Assembly (NCBI GenBank): GCA_013298595.1
Contig: JAAFIG010000055.1
Span: 1 to 17,500 of the forward strand
Source of the DNA: Deinococcales bacterium
Lineage (GTDB): Bacteria; Deinococcota; Deinococci; Deinococcales; JAAFIG01
DNA: 17,500 nucleotides
Direction of reading: 5' to 3'
Part shown: piece after piece, positions 6,601 to 12,277 of the stretch
How the letters are laid out: each line of letters begins with the position of its first letter
How positions within the stretch are numbered: the stretch's first letter is position 1
Program-made: the position numbers and the translations under genes
Notes under the pieces: model-generated
Databases searched by the model: none
What the model was told of the DNA's origin: nothing
The model's input: only the letters and a program-made list of their open reading frames with translations

Positions 6601-9169
6601 TGCAGCCACAACCATTCAATTAGATCCTGATAATGTATTTGGATATGATAATAAAGTATTTACATACGATTCGTTTGGGAATCAATTAACAACACAGATT
6701 TCCAGAAATGCTCAACACAATGCAACTTCAGTCAGAACCACAACAGGAACAATTACCAGAACGTTCAATGGAAATAACGGTCAACTTACAGAAAAAACTG
6801 TGATTACCACAAGTTACCCAAGCAATGGTGGATTACCAAGATCGCCTGATGTAGATTCTTTGGTGACCTACACACTAGATTCGATGAATAAACGAACAGC
6901 TCAGGCAACAACTTTTTACTTATCAACCCCAGATATTGGACAATTACAACCTTATGCCAATGCAGCACAGCGATTCAATGCAGATGATAAAAGCGAGTAC
7001 ATTAATGCCAATGGTTCCCGATACGCTGGGATTGGTTATATTCCACAAATATACCAACAAGGCTTCAAGTACGATCCAAACAATGATTTAACATTATCCT
7101 CGAGTACCAAAATTGAGGAATTAACAGGGTCTTACAAAGTTAATTTAGATAATTCTTCAGTGCCAGTTATTAATCCAACTGCGATTGAAACAAAATCGTA
7201 TTCAACAACCAGTTTTAATGGTTCTGTGCAATTACTGCATTACTTGAATTCTGCTGAAGGTAAACGCGTGAATAATTGTTTTGGACCACCAAACCCGAAT
7301 ACTGGTGAATCCGTTGAGTACTTCTGTGTAACTGATGTCACAGCAAAAAACAGTGTTTTAGCTCGAGATGAAACATTTAGTTTAATGGATGGTGTGCAAA
7401 CAGATTCTGATGAATGGGAAGTTATGAGACCATTCGCAATTCAAACCCCTGCAACCTCGAGCAACACCACGTTACAAGCCCCTACCACCCCTCTGAGCGT
7501 TCAAACGGGTATTACGAGTGCCTCGAGTGTGACGAGTCCTAGTGCTTCTGGTCAAGCGCCTAGTGGCACAGCGAGTTCTGTGACAACCCCAACCTCGAGT
7601 GCAGCAATTACCTCGAGTGGAACTGCTCAACCTGCAAGCTCGAGTCAAGCGCAAACCCAAGGCATTACCAGCCCAGCCACAGGTACAACCACCACCTCGA
7701 GTCAACCGCAAAGTCAAACTGTCTCGAGTCCAAGTGTAGGAACAACCACCACAACGATATCCTCGAGTCAACCAAGTAATGCACCAACCACCTCGAGTAC
7801 TTCAACACTACAAGCACCAAGTCAAGCCGCACCAGTTGGCGTGACAACCACAGCCAGTAGTGTAACCAGTCCGAACAGTGCACCAAACGTTCCAAGTACC
7901 ACAGCCTCGAGTGTAACCAGTCCAAATGCAAGCACACCCTCGAGTAGTACACCTAGTGCCAGTAGTGTGACCAGTCCATCCTCGAGTAATGTGCCGAGTA
8001 CAAGTGCAAGTAGTGTGACACCGCCTGTCTCGAGTGGCAAGCCGAAAACAGAAAGTGGAGATGTTAAGCCAACTGATCTAACCGCTGACCAAATAAAAGG
8101 TGTGAAGAAAATATTGCAGGATATTTACGGACCTGCAATGTCACTCAGTTCCACAGCAGAATTAAGTGAAGAAGAAGCCAAAAAACTACTTGGTGAAATA
8201 GAAGAACGTTCTCGAAGAGCAGCAGAGAATCAATTAACTGCTATGTATCAACGTACTGGAATGAATTCTAGTGATGCACGTTTACAAGCCCAAAATGATA
8301 TGACTGCTGTTCAAACCTATCAAGATGCCCGAAGTATGACTCCTGAACAACGAATCGAGATGAATACAAACATTGCAGTTGGTATTTATACTGGTGCTGT
8401 GAAACCTGAAGAGTGGAAAGAAACTCGAGAAAAGATTCGTCAGACGAACGTAAAATTTGCTGATTGTAGTAAGGCTAACGGAAAAGATTTTTGTAAAGAT
8501 CAATTTGCGTTAAGTCGTAGTAACTTTGGTCGCCCTGATAATGACCCAAGAAGATTTAATGCTTTGGACTGGTCAAGGAATCAATTAGGTGCAAATTCTC
8601 GGGAATTGATAACTGGTGCGTCAGCACCCGCTTTTCGTCGTATAGAACGATCTAAGTGCAATTATAGATTGCGACAATATGTAGGAGGAGCAGGATTCAG
8701 TTTTGGAGGATCAATAGAGGGGGGTATTCCAGGACAATTTGAGTTCGGAGGTCAGGCGCAATCGGGGTTGGTTTACGCATATACCCCTGATGGTAAGGTT
8801 CAATTTGGCTTAGCTATGACTTCTGGAGCATTCATTAGTCAGCAATACTTACCAAATTGGCGCGTATGGCAATCTGTACCTCCTTCAACTGGTACAGTTT
8901 CAGGGGCACTTGGTTTTTCTGCTGGATTAGGTGTGTCGTTTTTTGCACATAATTCTGTAAACGGGTTAGATGCTTTAAAAGGAGCTTCTGATCAAGGGAA
9001 CGTTAATGCGGTTGTTGGTGGTAGTGTAGCTACTGCGAATGATTCTGCAGGAAATCAAGTAGTTTTAACTACTTTAAGTATTGGAAAAGGAATAGGTTTC
9101 TCTGGAAGTTTTTATCCTGTAAATACTACAATTATTCCAATTGGCGAACCGATCAATGTGTGTTCGTAA
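698..9169 (+). CDS. Giant secreted YD-repeat (RHS-like) protein, 2,823 residues
   Basis: Residues 1-45 are a long signal peptide: a Lys-rich start, a hydrophobic stretch at about 22-42, then an AAAP cleavage-like site. Two similar modules follow at about 141-265 and 316-438. Each has a WSxYxTKP start, an inner WQ, and a GR(I/V)F ... NNPxWE end, resembling carbohydrate-binding beta-sandwiches. From about 595 to 2000 there are at least 18 YD motifs such as YDAFGNIVRH and YDARGRVIRN. These repeats form beta-shells in RHS, Tc and teneurin proteins. The usual RHS core near the end (YDPxTGRF...DPxG) is absent. A Ser/Thr-rich linker (about 2250-2450) leads to a charged helical part and a Gly-rich domain (about 2660-2823). 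The role is inferred: an exported surface or toxin-delivery protein. ATG 698 has a good Shine-Dalgarno. The C-terminal domain is unrecognised. Confidence 0.9.
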   Translation: MLITTKTKKNNQKLARASKQKTAWFLGITFTLTNIITPLFVAAAPQVFSSPNAGISRIPLGSGVSTPGFGELNEAINVASGNVYVDTGAVARNNILTSNDETANSIGGGQWQLKSRLRLNGFTKNWGNELSTNKITEQNAASSYWSNYHTKPQVVRVNGFATSDGGCGQNTSGILRIDATNPLPSGQYRVVADVRSDLNMNFVMGVTDSAGQTFTATPQWQTFISNPLNLTTTDPQRQSGRIFKITENIPNNPFWEVSNIRILRFDPNVTQESPTVNPPDTGIDPPSNNSDLPGFPVPVSGGAWVTHLFLDQNINSNYWSAYCTKPNIISYSRFLSADNPALAPYGAQNHSGIYHAENLAPGKYRASINARTRNGTLPVTFGLSDYNVGYRTLTTAWQNLTQDFTVPAGSTHGRVFQIFELTANNPSWEIKDISVKQIFEPAPTITLSSGDGSTTTFNKVGTPNSTWFTDKPSWITRYKDATTGNALADTTIYTLAPKGGTQYSSEYVVLRTRAGNNSIAHYYTSDGTRVTFFNDGEFADYTQTLHQQYRGAKYNADPEGELPWTGTGTPKTELTYTSVTPVGSSQPITGLLSKITDEWGRINKYFWSTDGTLNGIQQLVQNDTDLNSWSMAINYSYIVFGNQRLISQIQYLTLDGKGGTISRYTQFEYGTENNTIVVKKVRKQMLGGQNWREIRYSYQAGTNKVSSIKTTNVAGDDLEPEVIYTYNFGGNPVVVNTLQVSVRQGAATDLNRKETVYYYNATTSALVQKNVWTYNPSDGGTTGTWLITKYEYNTTGNAIGSTSKIVQPSGAYETYAYDTRGNNTQIDTFQSSGTRERSRIMMYDFDNRQTNDYMQGESGTRDGATYSYQNANTNGYAKFFSEYSVTHSSGQTFKALSQVNNEVWIVNDLIRRNAQAIDEYGRVTSSTLSSTGLTDQTTTYTYHTGTSLLQPYIFLADNTVDSGTFNTKQYGDLVYLKTESGLNEQRFNYDAFGNIVRHRLGIQQGVSSTGTVENQIVGKYFAFNGFGQQVLEAKVQTATGQVTAADYVYKKINDYYVTGELDSSWENNPKNVTDYRYELTGANAGQVIGIVKGIGTNGGIDASGTRETTLFAYDTFGRVTTKTTDGFATTYLYDPQNRVVRETRPDGGFTAFNFNPLGGVHAKWMYDPSAGAAYQTRVEVYEVDSLGRQITFQPDYYNAPTTVVTTTYDPFDRPIKIKDGRLTMNLDDNSRATFLVYDSLGNLTKKLDPVMRSNGSGLGYLDARRPYTEFTYDGFGRKTREKKLLQSSNPVTPASIAMPTTDVNLATTSWNYDTWNRVSWTTDTDGYSTVFAYDSFNNVIEKKQAVCTNTTASTTANPNACMDNFVDSDGVVDGAATTKYAYNAAGQVVWTTDAKGGISRVIIDQKTQKPAQILDARGVITKVIDYEATGLPLREFEPAPNATIGAGGTPSGDTLSGYSLMKKYSYGARAFPTQICTPKEDTINGACTSLGYDYAGRVTSQVLPVSGSITTTYDARGNVKSLIDAEGFATYYSYDAFNRLVIENKPKRANNQIDLDAFSASFTGFENTYVYDVAGNLTRKTERGLTTDYGYNSMGKTQNETRPYKTGATPNYKWYAYRLDGEKVLESSYGYSDTNATGVERFKEVQNHGSTNWVNPNVVNGNLQQYFLTGTGKRATIVSMGGANWEKTHYQSFNGLGLMFQRNHIGNGGIYAKFIRADGTSNSLPHYMQYWKFDGNGNLLKSFKRSVDGNGNVDSSLETDVYNYDYSATNKEVFRSVATKIYAPSTRTPNTPYLVGESGSKGLATNAASNTGGLTLLSVSQVSLNARDLIKDVFVEDKDHKGNVLNRTTKYAYFASGAKSSVEVVGQGTQTFSYDARGRVIRNTDSNGGYVVPNGNAKPTGSAVVTAYATDGTITTTMEGCCTQSIRYPTIGGLTAKVYDPYQCATCAAQPTTTTYKYNQFGEMTNSDAATTIQLDPDNVFGYDNKVFTYDSFGNQLTTQISRNAQHNATSVRTTTGTITRTFNGNNGQLTEKTVITTSYPSNGGLPRSPDVDSLVTYTLDSMNKRTAQATTFYLSTPDIGQLQPYANAAQRFNADDKSEYINANGSRYAGIGYIPQIYQQGFKYDPNNDLTLSSSTKIEELTGSYKVNLDNSSVPVINPTAIETKSYSTTSFNGSVQLLHYLNSAEGKRVNNCFGPPNPNTGESVEYFCVTDVTAKNSVLARDETFSLMDGVQTDSDEWEVMRPFAIQTPATSSNTTLQAPTTPLSVQTGITSASSVTSPSASGQAPSGTASSVTTPTSSAAITSSGTAQPASSSQAQTQGITSPATGTTTTSSQPQSQTVSSPSVGTTTTTISSSQPSNAPTTSSTSTLQAPSQAAPVGVTTTASSVTSPNSAPNVPSTTASSVTSPNASTPSSSTPSASSVTSPSSSNVPSTSASSVTPPVSSGKPKTESGDVKPTDLTADQIKGVKKILQDIYGPAMSLSSTAELSEEEAKKLLGEIEERSRRAAENQLTAMYQRTGMNSSDARLQAQNDMTAVQTYQDARSMTPEQRIEMNTNIAVGIYTGAVKPEEWKETREKIRQTNVKFADCSKANGKDFCKDQFALSRSNFGRPDNDPRRFNALDWSRNQLGANSRELITGASAPAFRRIERSKCNYRLRQYVGGAGFSFGGSIEGGIPGQFEFGGQAQSGLVYAYTPDGKVQFGLAMTSGAFISQQYLPNWRVWQSVPPSTGTVSGALGFSAGLGVSFFAHNSVNGLDALKGASDQGNVNAVVGGSVATANDSAGNQVVLTTLSIGKGIGFSGSFYPVNTTIIPIGEPINVCS
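7500..8040 (+). repeat. CTCGAG-rich minisatellite encoding the Ser/Thr linker
   Basis: This part of the giant gene encodes imperfect repeats of ASSVTSP, ASSVTTP and TTSSxQ. A unit of about 21 nt recurs near 7521, 7573, 7852, 7903, 7957 and 8006. The Ser-Ser pair is often written TCG AGT after a C, so each such unit carries a CTCGAG: about 12 here, the highest density in the window. Such linkers usually act as flexible spacers or cell-wall-spanning stalks. The repeats could change number by slippage or recombination. Confidence 0.8.
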
Positions 9170-9179
9170 TGAGTGTAAT

Positions 9180-9551
9180 ATGTTTATAATATCTCTATTA
9201 TTTATTTCAGGATTTATTATATTTTTTGGAGTTTTGTTTGTACTTTTAATGGCTACTTCACGTTTCTATGTGTCGGAAACTTATGCAAAATTCTATTTGA
9301 TATTTTTTATTCCTGTTTTCTCAATCAAAATATCTCATATTGAAAAAATTTATTGTTACGATTCTTCGGATGGAAGAAAAAGTAAGGGTTTTAGTCTGCT
9401 CAATCGAAGATTTTTCTTCTTAGACGTTTTTCCATTTCTAGTAATCGAGTATAAAATTTTCAAATTCTTCACAGTAAAAAGAACTCTTTACACCTTTAGG
9501 GCGCATGAAATTTATGGGTTAATTTTACAAGCCCAATCAAAAATCAAATAG
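9180..9551 (+). CDS. Small membrane protein, candidate partner or immunity protein of the YD-repeat protein
   Basis: A 123-residue protein is predicted if ATG 9180 is used, 10 nt after the stop of the giant gene. The frame is open further upstream (from 9141), so a start overlapping the giant gene is possible, and no clear Shine-Dalgarno decides it. Residues 2-24 form a strong transmembrane segment, and 39-50 is a second hydrophobic stretch. The remainder (IKISHIEKIY ... FFTVKRTLYTF...) looks like the beta-rich part of a small bacterial PH-like domain, a weak resemblance only. The gene is AT-rich and has no CTCGAG, like the 3' end of the giant gene before it. Immediate downstream position and small size fit an immunity protein of a polymorphic toxin, but this is inference. 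Confidence 0.65.
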   Translation: MFIISLLFISGFIIFFGVLFVLLMATSRFYVSETYAKFYLIFFIPVFSIKISHIEKIYCYDSSDGRKSKGFSLLNRRFFFLDVFPFLVIEYKIFKFFTVKRTLYTFRAHEIYGLILQAQSKIK

Positions 9552-9598
9552 CAAAACCCCGTGTAAAGTGGGCGGTACCTGCAACTTTATCTATTACT

Positions 9599-9647
9599 TT
9601 TTTTCTTGCTCGGGCTTCTATTATCTGCAAGCTTGAGCAAGAAAAAA
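9599..9647. terminator. Bidirectional intrinsic terminator
   Basis: Arms TTTTTTCTTGCTC (9599-9611) and GAGCAAGAAAAAA (9635-9647) are perfectly complementary over 13 bp. The loop can pair further (GCTT/AAGC). The arms begin and end in T or A runs, so the hairpin can stop transcription from either side. It lies 47 bp after the membrane-protein gene and probably ends the YD-repeat transcript. Confidence 0.75.
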
Positions 9648-9718
9648 GCAAAAGCCTAAAAGCACAAAAGCCCGAGTTTAATTCTCAGTGCTCCTCAAGC
9701 TTTTGCAAAGGATTTCCG

Positions 9719-9767
9719 CTCGAGTTCTTGTTCTACTCAATTTAAAACCCTACTTGCAAAAGTGGGG
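9719..9767 (+). repeat. Hairpin-bearing direct repeat, copy 1
   Basis: Begins CTCGAGTTCTTGTTCT and ends with CCCTACTT-GCAA-AAGTGGGG, a hairpin with one G-T pair. It matches 9902-9954 in order and spacing. Confidence 0.6.
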
Positions 9768-9901
9768 CGCAGCTTCTCCAGATTTTGATTATTCAAGGAA
9801 ACTCATAGAAAACGCAAAGGTTGCACTTAATAAGATCACAATGGCTGCCTAGAATTGCGTGTCTCGAGTTGTGCTTGGTAGGTTCTCGAGTTTCACTGTT
9901 T

Positions 9902-9954
9902 CTCGAGTTCTCGTTCTTTTAGTACAAAGTAGAACCCCACTTTTGCAAGTGGGG
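9902..9954 (+). repeat. Hairpin-bearing direct repeat, copy 2
   Basis: Begins CTCGAGTTCTCGTTCT and ends with the CCCACTT...AAGTGGGG hairpin. It is the better-preserved partner of 9719-9767, with about 135 bp between the copies. Confidence 0.6.
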
Positions 9955-9956
9955 TT
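9933..9956 (-). terminator. Hairpin downstream of the Rpn-like remnant
   Basis: AACCCCACTT and AAGTGGGGTT form a perfect 10-bp stem with a TTGC loop, about 20 bp past the remnant's stop codon. The T-tract on the minus-strand side is poor (CTACTTTGT), so termination strength is uncertain. Confidence 0.5.
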
Positions 9957-9975
9957 AATTTAATCAAATAATTGT

Positions 9976-10536
9976 TTAAGAAATCCCGTTTTTCTCGAGT
10001 TCAACTGCACTTAAACCCGTGATAGCCTGAATTTGCTTCAAGGTTAGCCCTGCTGTTTTTAGGTTCTTTGCAATCTCGAGTTTAGCTTTCAACTCGCCTC
10101 GAGTTTCGCCAATAGCTTCAGCTTCTCGTATGGCAGATTGCATGGTTGCATAGTTATCCCGAATCACTTTTAAGCTGTACTCGTATTGTTCCCTGCCAAG
10201 TTCATCCAGATTAGACCATTTGGCGGTTTCAAAAGCGCTCGAGAACACTTCATCTTTGAGAAGCTCTGGAATGCTCTGTAAATCCTCAAGGTTCTTAATG
10301 AAGTAAAGCCATTTATCCAGTCTGGTCTCGAGTTCCTCAAGGCTTTTATGAAAGTTCGGCATCTCGAGGTAAATAAAGGTCAGTTTGTCGTAAAAAGTAT
10401 CATTGTTCTGATCTTTGAGTTTAACAGTATGAACTACTTCGTATAGGTTGGCACGGTCATCATCGAGAGTAAACCCTAGAACGCCAAGCAAAGGAATACT
10501 CGTTTTCCTAGAGCAAAAATGCTTAATTTTTCTCAA
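9976..10536 (-). pseudogene. 5'-truncated Rpn/PD-(D/E)XK-family nuclease-transposase remnant
   Basis: The frame encodes the C-terminal part of an Rpn-like (PDDEXK_2 transposase family) protein: FIYLEMPNFHKSLEELETRLDKWLYFIKNL, then a helical region with repeated GETRGELKAK-type segments and a C-terminal LKQIQAITGLS that resembles the helix-turn-helix-like tails of this family. Complete members are near 280-320 residues and begin with the nuclease domain (FKxxFG, later a D...EMQ catalytic core). That whole part is missing. The only start in range is a TTG without a ribosome binding site, right beside the ilvD terminator, and the frame stays open through it. It is therefore probably a broken gene. 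Six CTCGAG sites show it has long been resident. Confidence 0.7.
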
Positions 10537-10542
10537 GCGCGA

Positions 10543-10581
10543 CCTAAAAACAAAAATGGCTCGAGCATTTGCTCAAGCCAT
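10543..10581 (-). terminator. Intrinsic terminator of ilvD
   Basis: On the minus strand, ATGGCTTGAGCA and TGCTCGAGCCAT form a stem with one mismatch and a two-base loop (10556-10581), followed by a T-rich tract (TTTTTGTTTTT, 10545-10555). It lies about 20 bp past the ilvD stop. The stem itself includes a CTCGAG. Confidence 0.75.
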
Positions 10582-10600
10582 AAAGTACTAAAAAAATCCT

Positions 10601-12259
10601 TTAATCCTCGAGAATCGCACCATACTTCGCACTGGATACCAGTTTGGCATACCGTGCAAATAACCCTGTTTTAAACTCGATTTCTTTTGGTGCCCACTCT
10701 TTGGCTCGAGCTTCGAGTGTGGCGGCATCTACGCGTATCTCGAGTAAACCTGTGTCGCAGTTGATATGAATAATGTCGCCTTCGCGGATATGAGCGATTG
10801 CGCCTCCAACTTGGGCTTCTGGGCTGACATGTCCAATCATTAAGCCTTTTGTGCCGCCACTGAATCGTCCGTCGGTTATCAGGGCTACGTGTTCGCCAAT
10901 GCCTTCGCCGACAATGGCACTGGTAACGGATAGCATTTCTGGCATGCCAGGAGCACCTTTTGGTCCGACGTAGCGAATAACCACGACATCGCCGTGATTG
11001 ATTTTTTTGGTTAAAACGGCTTTCATCGCTGCCTGTTCGGTGTCAAATACTCGAGCGGGTCCTGTATGTTCGTGGCGTTCTGTGCCTGCTAATTTCAGCA
11101 CTGCGCCGTCTGGTGCAAGGTTGCCATGTAGCACAAGTAAACCACCAGTTGGTTTGAAAGCATTTTCTCGAGAAACGACCACTTGTTGCCCAGCGGTTTC
11201 GACCACATCTTGGACTTCTTCGGCTAGGGTTTTTCCAGTGATTGTCATTTGGTTACCATCTATCATGCCGCCTTCGATCAGGCGTTTGATAATTAATGGA
11301 ATACCACCTGCTTCCCAGAGTTCCCACGCGGTGTATGTACCCCAAGGGCGCATATTGGCAATGACTGGGGTAGCTCTCGAGACGGTATCAAAGTCTTGTA
11401 ACTCGAGGTGAATTCCTGCTTCTTTGGCAATAGCCAGTAAGTGCAGCACAGCGTTGGTACTGCCGCCAGTAGCGGATACTGCGGCGATGGCATTTAAGAA
11501 ACTTTGCCTGGTTAAGAAATCTTTGGGTTTGCGGTTGTGCTTGATTGCGTCCATCAGCACGTGCCCTGCTTTGCGGGTGGCTTCTTTTTTCTCTGGAGCA
11601 GTGGCAGGAATGCTGTTGTAGCCCACAGGTGATAAGCCCAGCACCTCGAGTGCCATGCTCATGGTGTTAGCGGTGTATTGCCCACCACAAGCACCAGCGC
11701 CTGGAATAGCAACACGTTCGATAGCATCGAGTTGGGCATCATCTATTTTGCCTGCGGCGTGTTGACCAACAGCTTCAAAGACACTGACGACGGTTAAGTT
11801 TTTATCGCCTAAGCGCCCTGGGGCGATACTGCCACCGTATAAAACCATGCCTGGTACGTTGCTGCGAATTAAACCCATTGCCCCACCAGGGTTGGTTTTA
11901 TCGCAAGCAACGAGGGCAACCATCGCATCGTACATATAGCCTTGAGCCACCAATTCCACCGAGTCGGCAATCACTTCCCTCGAGACCAGACTGGCTCGCA
12001 TACCGGGTGTTCCCATGCTGATTCCATCCGAGATGGCTGGTGCACCAAATTCAAATGGATGAATGCCTGCTTCTTTACAACCGACTTTTAAATCTTCGGC
12101 GAGGTCGCGTAAATGGAAATTACAAGGCATGCCTTCTGTCCAAGTGTTGATAATACCAACCCAAGGAATCTTAAATTCGGCATCACCGATACCAATGGCG
12201 CGGAGCATGGCTCGAGCGGGGGCTTGTTGTGGTCCTTGTTTAATGGTGTCACTTTTCAC
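10601..12259 (-). CDS. ilvD: Dihydroxy-acid dehydratase IlvD
   Basis: Catalyses loss of water from 2,3-dihydroxy-3-methyl acids to 2-oxo acids in valine, leucine and isoleucine synthesis; a cytoplasmic Fe-S enzyme. The 552 residues match the short [2Fe-2S]-type family length. The start [20 protein letters not shown] aligns well with family N-termini. The three expected cluster cysteines are present: C46 in GMPCNFHL, C119 in ACDKTNPGG (with the Mg-binding D120), and C191 in [15 protein letters not shown]. Further signatures are [13 protein letters not shown] and the active-site-serine loop [16 protein letters not shown] is the start. No Shine-Dalgarno precedes it, but a TAGAAT box sits 7 nt upstream, implying a leaderless message. 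The diguanylate cyclase gene upstream on the same strand ends 18 nt away, so read-through is also possible. Ten CTCGAG sites. Confidence 0.97.
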   Translation of the reverse strand: MKSDTIKQGPQQAPARAMLRAIGIGDAEFKIPWVGIINTWTEGMPCNFHLRDLAEDLKVGCKEAGIHPFEFGAPAISDGISMGTPGMRASLVSREVIADSVELVAQGYMYDAMVALVACDKTNPGGAMGLIRSNVPGMVLYGGSIAPGRLGDKNLTVVSVFEAVGQHAAGKIDDAQLDAIERVAIPGAGACGGQYTANTMSMALEVLGLSPVGYNSIPATAPEKKEATRKAGHVLMDAIKHNRKPKDFLTRQSFLNAIAAVSATGGSTNAVLHLLAIAKEAGIHLELQDFDTVSRATPVIANMRPWGTYTAWELWEAGGIPLIIKRLIEGGMIDGNQMTITGKTLAEEVQDVVETAGQQVVVSRENAFKPTGGLLVLHGNLAPDGAVLKLAGTERHEHTGPARVFDTEQAAMKAVLTKKINHGDVVVIRYVGPKGAPGMPEMLSVTSAIVGEGIGEHVALITDGRFSGGTKGLMIGHVSPEAQVGGAIAHIREGDIIHINCDTGLLEIRVDAATLEARAKEWAPKEIEFKTGLFARYAKLVSSAKYGAILED

Positions 12260-12266
12260 AAGGTCT

Positions 12267-12272
12267 ATTCTA
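12267..12272 (-). promoter_or_regulatory. -10 box for leaderless ilvD transcript
   Basis: TAGAAT on the minus strand lies 7 nt before the GTG start, in the 18-nt gap after the GGDEF gene. No clear -35 is seen. Spacing places the transcription start at or next to the GTG. Confidence 0.55.
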
Positions 12273-12277
12273 ACGGT

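Larger units (their letters stand above)
9552..9960. other. Gene-poor region rich in hairpins and direct repeats
   Basis: About 400 bp carry no convincing gene. It holds a bidirectional terminator, a further 8-bp inverted repeat (GCAAAAGC at 9648-9655 with GCTTTTGC at 9699-9706), two copies of an approximately 50-bp repeat ending in a CCCAC/GTGGG hairpin, and four CTCGAG sites. A related AAAACCCC...AGTGGG string also occurs near 9555-9572, giving three CCC/GGG elements spaced about 190 bp apart. Confidence 0.6.

Noticed and set aside
7472-8040. Long open frames on the minus strand opposite the Ser/Thr linker
   Set aside because: They read as low-complexity Arg/Thr/Trp-rich or Leu-rich repeats, the expected mirror of the coding minisatellite, and have no start signal or family resemblance.
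7500-8040. Possible CRISPR array
   Set aside because: Repeats are short, imperfect, in frame and encode a continuous Ser/Thr linker; there are no regular unique spacers and no cas genes.
9688-9852. A 54-codon GTG-start plus-strand frame ending NKITMAA
   Set aside because: It crosses the direct-repeat hairpin, has no ribosome binding site or -10 box and matches nothing I recognise. It could be a decayed gene tail but cannot be supported.
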